Part shown: positions 9,501 to 18,389 of the stretch, piece by piece
Layout of the letters: the number at the start of each line of letters is the position of its first letter
Position numbering within the stretch: position 1 is the first letter of the stretch
Assembly (NCBI GenBank): GCA_005801425.1
Contig: SYDY01000026.1
Coordinates: 28,102-92,101 of the forward strand
Direction: 5' to 3'
DNA length: 64,000 nucleotides
From: Bdellovibrionales bacterium
GTDB lineage: Bacteria > Myxococcota > XYA12-FULL-58-9 > SYDY01
Notes under the pieces: generated by a model
What the model saw: only the letters and a program-made list of their open reading frames with translations
What the model was told of the DNA's origin: nothing
Database searches by the model: none
Program-made: the position numbers and the translations under genes

Positions 9501-10364
9501 ATCAGAAAAATAAGTGGGTTCGGCACGTCTCTCATCTTTTTCTTTCTTTTTTTTGTCTCACAAACCGCCGTTGCTGCCCCCTGGCTCCAGGACAGCGGTG
9601 CAGGTCTTGTTCGATTAAATACGCAGGTATTTCGTTCCTCAAGCTATCGGGATGTGCGTGGTGATCGTGTGTCCATGCCGACCATGACCGATGTTCGCTT
9701 TTCGTTCGATGGTGAATATGGTCTCGGAAAACGTGTGACGTTGTTTGGGCGTTTGGATTGGCTTGATCACAACAGCATCAATGGGCAGACCGTGCGTGGT
9801 TCTGGCTTTTCGATGACCGAGCAAGCGAGCAACACGCAGTTGGGTGATGCGGAGCTTGGTCTTCGTATTATGCTAGGCGACTGGGGACGTGGTGTTCTTG
9901 CCACAGAACTTGTGCTGGGATTGCCATCGGGTGATTCCAACAACAAATATGGCTTGCAAACCGGCGACGGCGAATTCAATGCGCTTACGGTGGTGAGTTC
10001 AGGTTATCGTTTTGAGCGAATTCCTTTGTCATTTTGGGCATACGTGGGTTTCAATCAGCGCACCCATGGCTTTTCCGACGAAGTACGTATGGGTGGTGAA
10101 GCATCTTGGACATCTTGGCGTCTTACGCTGTCGTTTTTTACCCATGCCACCTTGCCGTTGCGTAATGGAGATCCCCGTGTTCAGGGCGGCCTTGGTGGCT
10201 TGTATGGCAACAACGTACAGGTTGTTTGGCTTGGTGGCCGCATCAATATGCGAATGACCGATCATTTCGATGCGATGTTTGCTGTGGAAGATGGCGAAGC
10301 CCAAAAAAACGTGCCAAACAAAATGGCGTACCATGGTGGCATAGGCTATCGCTGGGGAAATTAA
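9456..10364 (+). CDS. Outer-membrane beta-barrel protein
   Basis: About 302 residues from the ATG inside the dispersed repeat. The frame stays open upstream to 9264, overlapping the previous gene. The signal sequence LIFFFLFFVSQTAVAA|PW is clear, and no ATG, GTG or TTG in frame lies between the repeat and it. The mature part alternates Gly/aromatic strands (YGLGKRVTLFGRLDWLDH, LATELVLGLPSGDSNN, VVWLGGRINMRM) and ends in GIGYRWGN. It looks like a transporter-like barrel of the outer membrane. The exact family and cargo are not recognised. The next gene starts immediately after the stop. Confidence 0.75.
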   Translation: MLIQRPQGRFAKRPYIRKISGFGTSLIFFFLFFVSQTAVAAPWLQDSGAGLVRLNTQVFRSSSYRDVRGDRVSMPTMTDVRFSFDGEYGLGKRVTLFGRLDWLDHNSINGQTVRGSGFSMTEQASNTQLGDAELGLRIMLGDWGRGVLATELVLGLPSGDSNNKYGLQTGDGEFNALTVVSSGYRFERIPLSFWAYVGFNQRTHGFSDEVRMGGEASWTSWRLTLSFFTHATLPLRNGDPRVQGGLGGLYGNNVQVVWLGGRINMRMTDHFDAMFAVEDGEAQKNVPNKMAYHGGIGYRWGN

Positions 10365-12137
10365 ATGACTTTTATTAATATTGCTGCCTATCGATTTGCC
10401 CGCGACCTTCCGCTTGAGACCATGCGTAGTGTTCTCTATGCATTGAGCGACGAATATCATGTGCGTGGCAGTATTTTACTCACCCCCGAAGGCATCAATG
10501 TTTTTATTGCGGGCTTTCGCGAGGCTGTTGATGTTATTTTGGACTACTTGCGATCCTATCCGCAGCTCAAAGATCTGGAAGTGAAAGAAAGTTTGAGCGA
10601 AACGCAATCGTTCAATCGGATGGTCGTCAAAATAAAACAAGAAATTATTTCTTTTGGGCAGGGCATAGAACCTGATAAATTCACGGGTGCACGTATTAGT
10701 CCTGCCATGTTCAAACAATGGCTTGACGAAAATCGCGACATGACCATTCTCGATACCCGTAACAATTTTGAATACGACGTGGGAAGTTTTGAACGGGCGA
10801 TCCCAGCCAATATCACAGGGTTTCGTGAATTTACGGAAACCACCGCCCGTATGCCCGAAGAAGCCAAGAACAAACCCTTGGTGATGTTTTGCACCGGTGG
10901 TATTCGATGTGAAAAAGCATCAGCGTATATGATCCAGCATGGCTTTAAAGATGTGTATCAATTGGATGGTGGGATCTTAAAATATTTTGAAGACGTGGGT
11001 GGTGCCCATTATCGGGGTGATTGTTTTGTATTTGACCAACGTGTGGCCCTGAAGCCCGATCTTACCGCTGCGGACACCAAGCAGTGCTTTGGTTGCCGTG
11101 CTGTTTTATCTGCCGAAGATTTGGCCAACCCATTTACTATTCCGGGCGAGCGTTGTCCCCATTGCGTGGATGCACTTCGGCCAGCCAATCGAATTAAACG
11201 CAGATCACGTGCGGAACAAATTCGTGCACGTCTTAACCCATTGCCTGGGGCATCGCCTGTGACCAATCAGCGGCCTTTAAACATACCGGGGCGTTACGCA
11301 GGCATGACTGCGTGGGATTTTTTAACAACACAGCACGGGCATTGTGGTGAAGATTATTGGAAAAATGCGTTTCAAGAAAAATGCGTGAAATACAAAGATG
11401 GCCTTGATGTGGAAGCGCATCACGTTTTGAACGAAGGTGCAGAACTTGTGGTGTTGGAACCCAATCACATTGAACCTTCGGTGAACACAAGCATTGATGT
11501 TCTTTATGAAGACGATGCGATGTTGGTGGTGAATAAGCCTGCACCGCTTCCTGTGCATCCAAGCGGTCGTTATCACCGCAATACACTGACGCAGTTTTTA
11601 GAGGGGATTATCCCTGGTGTGGAATTGCGCCCTGTGCATCGTCTTGATGCAGATACAAGTGGTGTATTGATTTTTGCCAAACATGCCGAGGACGCACGTA
11701 ATCTTTCAATGCAGTTTGAACAACAACAGATCCAAAAAGATTATCTTGCCGAAGTGGTGGGGTGCCCAGCCCATCAAACCATGGCGTGCACGGTGCCCAT
11801 TGACGCCTCTGTGCAAACTGCGGGTTCACGTAAAACCAGTGATGCAGGTTTGAGCGCGCGCACGACGATCAAACTTCTCAAAGAAACGCGTCCAGGTCAT
11901 AGTTTGTTGCAACTGACACCGCATACAGGACGCACCCATCAACTTCGGGTGCATCTGGCCCATATGGGTTTGCCTGTGGCAGGCGATCCTGTTTACACCT
12001 CAGACGCAGAATCGAACGCGCCGCTAACCTCGGATGCGGGATCCTTGCGGTTGCACGCCTGGCGCTTGCGTATGCTGCATCCACGATCTGGAAAAGTGCT
12101 TACGCTGCATGCACCAAAGCCGGATTGGGCGCGTTGA
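10365..12137 (+). CDS. Fused tRNA U34 hydroxylase (TrhO/YceA) and RluA-type pseudouridine synthase
   Basis: 590 residues with two complete RNA-modification enzymes. Residues 1-270 are TrhO/YceA: an N-terminal acylphosphatase-like domain (GSILLTPEGINVFIAG), a rhodanese domain with catalytic Cys176 in MFCTGGIRCEKAS, and Cys pairs at 241/244 and 264/267. TrhO makes 5-hydroxyuridine at the tRNA wobble position. Residues 300-590 are a pseudouridine synthase of the RluA family, with HRLDADTSG (catalytic Asp428) and TPHTGRTHQLRVHLAHMG. The join has no stop or frameshift, so this looks like a true fusion. The start codon follows directly on the stop of the barrel gene. Which RNA the second half modifies cannot be read from sequence. 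Confidence 0.92.
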   Translation: MTFINIAAYRFARDLPLETMRSVLYALSDEYHVRGSILLTPEGINVFIAGFREAVDVILDYLRSYPQLKDLEVKESLSETQSFNRMVVKIKQEIISFGQGIEPDKFTGARISPAMFKQWLDENRDMTILDTRNNFEYDVGSFERAIPANITGFREFTETTARMPEEAKNKPLVMFCTGGIRCEKASAYMIQHGFKDVYQLDGGILKYFEDVGGAHYRGDCFVFDQRVALKPDLTAADTKQCFGCRAVLSAEDLANPFTIPGERCPHCVDALRPANRIKRRSRAEQIRARLNPLPGASPVTNQRPLNIPGRYAGMTAWDFLTTQHGHCGEDYWKNAFQEKCVKYKDGLDVEAHHVLNEGAELVVLEPNHIEPSVNTSIDVLYEDDAMLVVNKPAPLPVHPSGRYHRNTLTQFLEGIIPGVELRPVHRLDADTSGVLIFAKHAEDARNLSMQFEQQQIQKDYLAEVVGCPAHQTMACTVPIDASVQTAGSRKTSDAGLSARTTIKLLKETRPGHSLLQLTPHTGRTHQLRVHLAHMGLPVAGDPVYTSDAESNAPLTSDAGSLRLHAWRLRMLHPRSGKVLTLHAPKPDWAR

Positions 12138-12139
12138 TA

Positions 12140-12168
12140 GTTGGAGGGAGGACTTCCAGTCCTCCAAC
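12140..12168. terminator. Hairpin after the TrhO-RluA gene
   Basis: A perfect 8-bp stem (12147-12154 with 12158-12165, loop TCC) is extended by a GTTGGAG/CTCCAAC outer match. There is no T-run, so it could equally be another dispersed repeat or an mRNA-stabilising hairpin. Confidence 0.5.
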
Positions 12169-12235
12169 AATGGCCAGCGCGTTGATTCAAAAATTTTCCT
12201 GGAACGCCATGATGTGATGCGTTATGCGCTGAAGT

Positions 12236-13891
12236 ATGTCGGTCGCTAAGACGCTCAAAAAGAAAGAACCCGCTTCATTTCATCTGCTTGATGGGGGCGG
12301 GGAGCCATCACGTCGCTATCGTATCACGCCGGATCATAATCTCACCCAGTATCCCAAAGGGGTTGCCTATATCGTGGGCAACGAAGGGTGCGAGCGTTTC
12401 AGCTACTACGGCATGAACGCCATCTTATGGATGTATGTCGCGTTGCTTTTTGAGCAAACAGGCATTGCCCAAGCACTGGCCGAAAGTCAGGCCACAGTCG
12501 TGGTGCATACGTTTAAAGCAGGCGTGTATGCCCTTCCGATGATCGGTGCCCTCGTGGCCGACCGTCTTCTTGGAAAATACAAAACGATTTTATGGGTGTC
12601 GCTTATTTACTGTGCGGGCCATGTGGTGCTTTCGATGACCGAAGGCAGTCTGCGCGGCATGTACACGGGCCTTGCGCTAATCGCCATAGGTTCTGGTGGC
12701 ATCAAGCCATGTGTTTCTGCCCATGTTGGCGATCAGTTTGGCCGCGGCAACCAACACTTGATCGGCCGCGTGTACCAACTTTTTTACTTCATGATCAATT
12801 TCGGATCGTTTTTTTCCACACTCCTCACACCGTTGTTTCGTGAGTGGTGGGGATGGCGTGTGGCATTTGCAATCCCGGGTGCGTTGATGTTTGTTGCGAC
12901 GCTCGTTTTCTGGATGGGTCGCAATTCCTTTGTGCAAGCCCAGCCAACGCCTGGCGGTAAATTGGGCATGCTTGATGTTGCCAGTGGTGGTCTGTTGTTT
13001 ATGACGTTCGGTTCGTTGTTCTTTACCGCATCGCAATCGCTTGGTGTTAAATTAGGTGTGAGTGCTGCGTGTTTCGTTTTGGGCTTGCAGATCTTTTTTA
13101 AACGCCAGCGCATGCAGCAAGATGACGGATTTCTTGCGGTTATGCTTACCAGTTTGCATGCCAAGCTCACAGGCCAAAGTGTGCGTGGTGATTTTTTTGG
13201 TGTCGCGCGAAAACGTTTTGGTCAAGAAGCTGCAGCGGGACCCCAGGCGGTGATGCGTATTATCAGTGTGTTTGGTTTGGTGAGTGTCTTTTGGGCGTTG
13301 TTTGATCAACATTCGTCTTCATGGATCCGCCAAGCCACCATGATGGACCGCACGTTTTCTTTGCCATGGTTTGGAACGTTCACCATGACCGCCGATCAAA
13401 TTCCGAGTGTTAATCCTGTTTTGGTCATGGCGCTTATTCCCCTGATCAGTTTTGGTCTTTATCCGCTCATCGAACGCATAGGCATTGCCATGACGCCTTT
13501 GCGACGCATGAGCATGGGTATGCTCATCGCATCGTTTGCCTTTGTCGCAGTGGCTCTCTTGCAAGGCCGTATTGATGTAGCGCCTGAAGGAAGCATCCAT
13601 GTGGCGTGGCAACTCATACCTTATGGCATCATTACGGCCGCCGAAGTCATGGTGTCGATCACGGGACTTGAGTTTGCTTATAGCCAAGCGCCTGCACGGA
13701 TGAAATCGACAGTGATGGGATTTTGGCTACTTACCGTAACGGTTGGTAATATTATGGTGGCACTGTTGGCTGAGTTTGGGAACCTGGCACTTCGTGATTT
13801 TTTCTGGACCTTTGCAGGACTGATGATGCTTGCTGGTTTGCTGTTTTCCGTGCGGGCCTATTTCTATAAGAGTGTTGATCTTCGCGCTTAA
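12236..13891 (+). CDS. Proton-dependent oligopeptide transporter (POT/PTR2 family)
   Basis: 551 residues, a usual length for the family, with about 14 hydrophobic segments. The POT signature is present near residue 50: NEGCERFSYYGMNAILW, the ExxERFxYY motif needed for proton coupling. GSGGIKPCVSAHVGDQFG matches the second family signature. It imports di- and tripeptides with protons across the inner membrane. It stands alone after a 98-bp gap containing a hairpin. The Shine-Dalgarno before ATG 12236 is weak, so the start may vary by a few residues. Confidence 0.93.
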   Translation: MSVAKTLKKKEPASFHLLDGGGEPSRRYRITPDHNLTQYPKGVAYIVGNEGCERFSYYGMNAILWMYVALLFEQTGIAQALAESQATVVVHTFKAGVYALPMIGALVADRLLGKYKTILWVSLIYCAGHVVLSMTEGSLRGMYTGLALIAIGSGGIKPCVSAHVGDQFGRGNQHLIGRVYQLFYFMINFGSFFSTLLTPLFREWWGWRVAFAIPGALMFVATLVFWMGRNSFVQAQPTPGGKLGMLDVASGGLLFMTFGSLFFTASQSLGVKLGVSAACFVLGLQIFFKRQRMQQDDGFLAVMLTSLHAKLTGQSVRGDFFGVARKRFGQEAAAGPQAVMRIISVFGLVSVFWALFDQHSSSWIRQATMMDRTFSLPWFGTFTMTADQIPSVNPVLVMALIPLISFGLYPLIERIGIAMTPLRRMSMGMLIASFAFVAVALLQGRIDVAPEGSIHVAWQLIPYGIITAAEVMVSITGLEFAYSQAPARMKSTVMGFWLLTVTVGNIMVALLAEFGNLALRDFFWTFAGLMMLAGLLFSVRAYFYKSVDLRA

Positions 13892-13944
13892 TAACGTGTT
13901 CACGATTCAGAATACCGATTGAAAAACTTGGGGGGGGACCCATA

Positions 13945-16900
13945 ATGCGATCTCGAGTCTTGGTATTGATTGCAGCGTTGATACAGTGGCATTGCTCGTC
14001 GGCTGATAACATATTCGTCCCCTACGATGCACCGGATCTCATTGATTCACGCACGGTGGAAACGCTTCCCATCAGCGTGAACGTCTTTGCCGGCGGCGTG
14101 GCCCAGGTGCGTTGTGTGATCAGGCGTGATGGCGAATGGTTGCAGAATGAAATCCCCTCGCTGTTGGTGGAACCTGCACCACGATCGATAAGCACCGAAG
14201 CCGATGGATCCGCCTCGTTTGTCGCCGAAGTTTCGGGAGAATACCGCGCGCGATGCGGCACATCCGATGGCATTGTTGTGGATCAGCGCGGGGTAGGGGT
14301 GCATGTCACCGCGCTTGCACCTATCACGATGGATACAGCGCTTGCTGCACCTGAAGTGCAACTTGGTGTGGCAGTGCAAGTGACATGCAGTGGCTTCGAT
14401 CCCTATGGCAACCCATCGTTGCCTTCTGATGTTGATTTACAAGTGCCTGAAGGTGCCCTTGGCGCGGAAGCCGATATCGAAACGCGCTACCGTGTGCGTG
14501 GACTCGCACTGGGTGAACAGCAGGTGGCATGTCGATATGGCCACGTGGTCGATGCAACACCTGCAACACTTTGGGTGCGCGCAGGATTGCCGTATTCCAT
14601 CGACACGGAAGTGTCCAAATTGGAACTTGCACCCGCCGAAGTGACACCGGTGACTTGTATCGTGCGCGATGCGTTGGGCAATGCGTTGGAAGGCATTGCC
14701 ACCGAAGTGCGCGTGTTGCAATTGACGGGCAGTGGTCCGCGCCAACGTCCCGATCTGATTTATCAACGCAATTTTTCATCCACCGAAGCGATGACTTACG
14801 CCGTATATTGTACGATGCCTGCGCTTGCCGCATCCGATACAACGCCGGTGGAAGTGGTTGTCAATGCAGGTTTGGCCCATACGTGGGTGATTCAACTTCC
14901 CGAACAAGATTGCTATTGGCAGGGCAGGGCTTTGCCCTTCGATGTTCGTGTTTTTGATCGCTATGGCAATACGGTCCCTGATCCTCGGGTTCACGTGTAT
15001 TCCACATCAGGCCCAGGTTTTAGTGTGGATTATGAAGCCGGCGTTCGTTTGTTGCAAGAAGCCGATTATGTGGTTGTCTTTGAACTGCTTGACCCCAAAG
15101 ACGACGATAGCAGTATCCAAACCATGGCCATCCCACTGCGTGCCGATTCAACACCACCACGTGTGAAAGTGTTGAATATGGATCGTGGTGCGATGTTGGA
15201 AACAGGCAATTTCGATCCATCACCGGTGACGTGGTCCATGAGCGCCAGCGATGGTTTGAGTGGTGTGCGCAATGTCATGGTGAATGGTCAATCACATCCT
15301 GAGCATGCCCGAGATATGAATACGGTCACATGGAGTATCGAAACACAAGCACCCTGGGGACTCTCGAGTATCTGGAGTACCGTTGACGATGCATGCGGCA
15401 ATCGTACGCTCTTTTCGCAATCGGTGATGCGAAGTCCTGCCTATTATGGTGTGACAACACAAAATGATCCGGCATCGCATGTGACATCGGGTGTCATGGC
15501 GCGGCTTCGTCAAGAAGTCTTGGATGACAGCAATCGAAACGATCTGGATGATCTGGCGACTGTTGCAGAACATGCGCTTGAACGCATTGATTTTAATAAA
15601 GTGGTTCCGCCAGGCACGGTGCTTGTTGATAAAAAAATGGACCGAGAATGCGACGGCTTTTGGGGGAAACCTGAGTACAGTTTTTTGATGAGTCGTTGGG
15701 GCGAATGGCCTTTTATCATGGGCAAACCCAAGGTGACCTCGGCGCGTTTTCTCGACAACGGTTTGCACTTTGGCATCAATGCCGGACCGATTTCATTTCC
15801 CATCGATATTGACAGTTTGCGAAGTTATTCGTGCGAGTTTTGGCTTCCCACGGATATTTCTCTGGGTGATCATCGCTTTGCCGTTGAGGCGGATAACGTG
15901 CGCGCGGATATTGAATTTACCATCGGCGTTCGTGATGGAAAAGCCTATGTCGCCTCACGTGATGTGGATCTTGATACCGACGGTTTGACCATTGATTTCG
16001 ATTGTCCTGGATGGATCGATTGGCTTTGCGATGGTTTTGGATCCATCGTTGGATTTTTTGCAAAGAATGCCATTGAGAAGGCGGTGGAAAAAGGGATTGC
16101 ATCAAAACTTCCCGATGTGCTCACCGGTTTCATTGATAACTTCAGCATTGCGAAATCAATTGATTTGCCAAGCCCACTTCAAGGCGCGTTGGTGATTCAA
16201 AGTGGTCTTGATGAGGCGGCGTTTACCACGTCCGATGGGGGCTATGGTGATCTGGGTTTGCATATGCAGGTGCATCCGAAAGCCTTGGCGGTCAATATGG
16301 ATCCGCCCAAAGGGCCCGTGCGTGGACGTCGTACATTCCATGCGTTTCGGCCTGAAGACCGAGCACCTTTTGCCATTGCACTGAGCGATGATGTGCTTAA
16401 TCAAGTGCTGTGGTCCATTTGGGCTGCAGGTGGTTTTGAAATAACTGATTTGACGTCGGTGATGAACGTGGGTGGCAGAGCAAATCTTGAAGGGGTGGAG
16501 GTCAATATCAAGGCGATGTTGCCACCCGTGGTAATGCCCGGTGATGCGGCGTATCCTTTTCATGTGGCCATGGGTGATGTGTTGATCGAAGCGTGGCTTG
16601 ATCCTGGTGTGGTCTCTGGACGTCTCACCGGTCAGCGTATTCGCGTGTTTGCCTATCTCTCCGCGCAGCTTGCGGGCGATATCCGCTTTGATCCTGTCCG
16701 CGGAAGTTTGTCGACGAACCTGCGCGATGCACCCAGCATTTATGTTGATGTCGTTGAACTTGATGACATGGGTTATCAAGCCCGCGTGAGTTCATTTCTT
16801 GCAGAGTTGTTTTCCATCGCGATGCCCAGTTTGCTTCATTCGGTGATTGGCAGTGTGCCGCTTCCTGTGTTGAATATCAGCAAGCTTATCGGTTTGGATG

Positions 16901-16998
16901 GCCCAGGTGCGCAATGGTGCATCACCGATGGTGATATTCGTCGTGCTGAAGGCGATGATTACGTGACGGTGTATGGTTCGCTGCGCGAAGGGCAATAA
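13945..16998 (+). CDS. Large lipoprotein: Ig-like repeats plus probable TULIP (BPI/LBP-like) C-terminal domain
   Basis: 1017 residues. GGGGGGG lies just before the ATG. The signal ends in LIQWHC, a weak lipobox. Residues ~30-480 are Ig-like modules of about 95 residues (VRCVIRRDGEWLQ, VTCSGFDPYGNPS, VTCIVRDALGNAL, FDVRVFDRYGNTV). Residues ~480-1000 are different: an amphipathic stretch (NAIEKAVEKGIASKLPDVL) followed by FAIALSDDVLNQVLWSIWAA. This order resembles the middle of BPI/LBP proteins, where a helix ending in SSKLQP precedes LSDYFFNTA. A lipid-binding TULIP fold is therefore proposed, but this is inference. The gene is monocistronic and followed by dispersed palindromes. Confidence 0.65.
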   Translation: MRSRVLVLIAALIQWHCSSADNIFVPYDAPDLIDSRTVETLPISVNVFAGGVAQVRCVIRRDGEWLQNEIPSLLVEPAPRSISTEADGSASFVAEVSGEYRARCGTSDGIVVDQRGVGVHVTALAPITMDTALAAPEVQLGVAVQVTCSGFDPYGNPSLPSDVDLQVPEGALGAEADIETRYRVRGLALGEQQVACRYGHVVDATPATLWVRAGLPYSIDTEVSKLELAPAEVTPVTCIVRDALGNALEGIATEVRVLQLTGSGPRQRPDLIYQRNFSSTEAMTYAVYCTMPALAASDTTPVEVVVNAGLAHTWVIQLPEQDCYWQGRALPFDVRVFDRYGNTVPDPRVHVYSTSGPGFSVDYEAGVRLLQEADYVVVFELLDPKDDDSSIQTMAIPLRADSTPPRVKVLNMDRGAMLETGNFDPSPVTWSMSASDGLSGVRNVMVNGQSHPEHARDMNTVTWSIETQAPWGLSSIWSTVDDACGNRTLFSQSVMRSPAYYGVTTQNDPASHVTSGVMARLRQEVLDDSNRNDLDDLATVAEHALERIDFNKVVPPGTVLVDKKMDRECDGFWGKPEYSFLMSRWGEWPFIMGKPKVTSARFLDNGLHFGINAGPISFPIDIDSLRSYSCEFWLPTDISLGDHRFAVEADNVRADIEFTIGVRDGKAYVASRDVDLDTDGLTIDFDCPGWIDWLCDGFGSIVGFFAKNAIEKAVEKGIASKLPDVLTGFIDNFSIAKSIDLPSPLQGALVIQSGLDEAAFTTSDGGYGDLGLHMQVHPKALAVNMDPPKGPVRGRRTFHAFRPEDRAPFAIALSDDVLNQVLWSIWAAGGFEITDLTSVMNVGGRANLEGVEVNIKAMLPPVVMPGDAAYPFHVAMGDVLIEAWLDPGVVSGRLTGQRIRVFAYLSAQLAGDIRFDPVRGSLSTNLRDAPSIYVDVVELDDMGYQARVSSFLAELFSIAMPSLLHSVIGSVPLPVLNISKLIGLDGPGAQWCITDGDIRRAEGDDYVTVYGSLREGQ

Positions 16999-17034
16999 AC
17001 CATTGAGAACGAAAGCTCATGTCGATTGTCTTTT

Positions 17035-17094
17035 GTAGGGGCCGTTCGTGAACGGCCCGTTTCTCTCATAGGGCGGTTCGCGAACCGCCCCTAC
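17035..17094. repeat. GTAGGGGC palindrome, head-to-head pair
   Basis: Arms GTAGGGGCCGTTCGTGAACG and GGGCGGTTCGCGAACCGCCC plus CTAC, with a short 12-bp spacer. It lies just downstream of the large lipoprotein gene. Confidence 0.85.
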
Positions 17095-17132
17095 AAAAAC
17101 ATGCACGCAAGAACGATGTTATTTTTAGAACC

Positions 17133-17170
17133 CGTCATTGAGAGGCCGGTGACTCGGGCTCGCAATGACG
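17133..17170. repeat. CGTCATTG...CAATGACG inverted repeat
   Basis: Perfect 8-bp outer ends enclose a GC-rich centre. A similar left end (CGTCATTGCGAG) occurs at 48764. It looks like a second dispersed palindrome family. Confidence 0.6.
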
Positions 17171-17241
17171 AACATTTTGTTTTGCGGGGGCTATAATACC
17201 TAAAAATTGACAAATTTGATCACCGCGCCATTCTCTCCGCC

Positions 17242-18213
17242 ATGATGTTGACCATCACAGCACTCATCGCATTACTGTCGAGCTCTACAACTGAAACAAT
17301 CGAAAAATCGGCTGAAGTACCCAAGCCACAAGGCCCATGGGCTTACGCGCTTAATTTCGGGAGCAACGTTGCGTACAGTCACAGCAGTGGTGTTGTGGGC
17401 ACGCCCAACGGATCGACGTTCAAGCTTGGTCTTCAGATCGATTCCAGTGCCACGTGGACACATCAATCGCACAAAGTCGCAAGTACATTTGAAGTCAACG
17501 AATCGTTCAGTAAAACACCGCAGCTCAGTCCATGGTTGAAAGCGTTGGACACTTTCAAATTCACAACCATGTACACCTATGCGCTGCCTCGTGTGCCTTG
17601 GCTTGGTCCTTTTGTTGGGTTTGCTCTGCAAACCCAAGCATTGCCAGGATTCAATATAAGCAGCAGCGATACCAACGTTGTGAGAATTCGATCCGATGGT
17701 ATTCAGGAAGAGCAAGTCTATGCGGCGCAACACCGCATCCCACTTACCGGTGCTTTTGAACCGTTGCAATTGCGTGAAAGCACGGGATTTTCTGCAACAG
17801 CGGTTGAACGTACAGCATTGAATGTACAGGTCAATTTGGGTCTTGCGACGCAGCAAATTCTGGCACGCCACGGGTATGTTGTTGATGACGATGCACAAAC
17901 CAGTGATCTCGAATTGCGTCAACTTCAATCACAGTACCAGACCGGTGCTGAATTCACGATGAAAGCCTCTGGCGAATGGCACGAACGATTGAGTTACAAA
18001 GCCGAAGCCAATGTGCTCCAGCCTTTTTATAGCAGCGATGGACGACAGGGACTTGATGCTTTGCAGGCAGAATTTAAAGCGACGTTTTCGGTCAAAGTGA
18101 TTCAATGGATTTCCATCGATTACATTCTGATGGCAAAACGTGTTCCAAGTATTCTTTCCAATTGGCAGATACAAAATGGGTTGGTTCTTACTGCCAAGTA
18201 TCAGATTTTTTAG
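17242..18213 (+). CDS. Outer-membrane beta-barrel protein of unknown family
   Basis: 323 residues. A short N-terminal hydrophobic segment (LTITALIALLSSST) serves as a signal peptide. The mature protein shows alternating strands (WAYALNFGSNVAYSHSSG, FKLGLQIDSSATWTH, YTYALPRVPWLGPFVGFALQ) and ends with LVLTAKYQIF, a typical terminal aromatic of barrels. This resembles salt-induced/DUF481- or DUF3078-like barrels, but I cannot choose between them. Palindromic repeats flank it on both sides (17035-17170 and 18240-18338). No partner gene is evident. Confidence 0.65.
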   Translation: MMLTITALIALLSSSTTETIEKSAEVPKPQGPWAYALNFGSNVAYSHSSGVVGTPNGSTFKLGLQIDSSATWTHQSHKVASTFEVNESFSKTPQLSPWLKALDTFKFTTMYTYALPRVPWLGPFVGFALQTQALPGFNISSSDTNVVRIRSDGIQEEQVYAAQHRIPLTGAFEPLQLRESTGFSATAVERTALNVQVNLGLATQQILARHGYVVDDDAQTSDLELRQLQSQYQTGAEFTMKASGEWHERLSYKAEANVLQPFYSSDGRQGLDALQAEFKATFSVKVIQWISIDYILMAKRVPSILSNWQIQNGLVLTAKYQIF

Positions 18214-18239
18214 AACTTGAATCGATCAAGTGTTCTTTT

Positions 18240-18338
18240 GTCGGGGCGGTTTGTGAACCGCCCTTCCGAAAACGTCATCCCCGCGAAAGCGGGGACCCAA
18301 TTCAAAATCCGCACGGGCGCTTCACGAAGCGCCCCTAC
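18240..18338. repeat. GTAGGGGC-type pair with a nested CGTCATCCCCG palindrome
   Basis: The outer arms (GTCGGGGCGGTTTGTGAACC... and ...GGGCGCTTCACGAAGCGCCC plus CTAC) are slightly decayed. The spacer holds CGTCATCCCCGCGAAAGCGG plus GGACCC (18273-18300), a separate palindrome of a type common in many proteobacteria. One mobile palindrome therefore seems to have entered another. Confidence 0.75.
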
Positions 18339-18389
18339 ATCAGAACAATAATGGGTTCGTCTTTATAGCGTTTCACCACGCCCTAATAT

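Noticed and set aside
16156-16779. Minus-strand ORF of 207 codons opposite the large lipoprotein
   Set aside because: No start signal and no domain; the plus-strand reading is a continuous 1017-residue protein.
17272-17928. Minus-strand ORF of 218 codons opposite the second barrel gene
   Set aside because: Cys- and Arg-rich antisense translation of a gene with a signal peptide and barrel strands.
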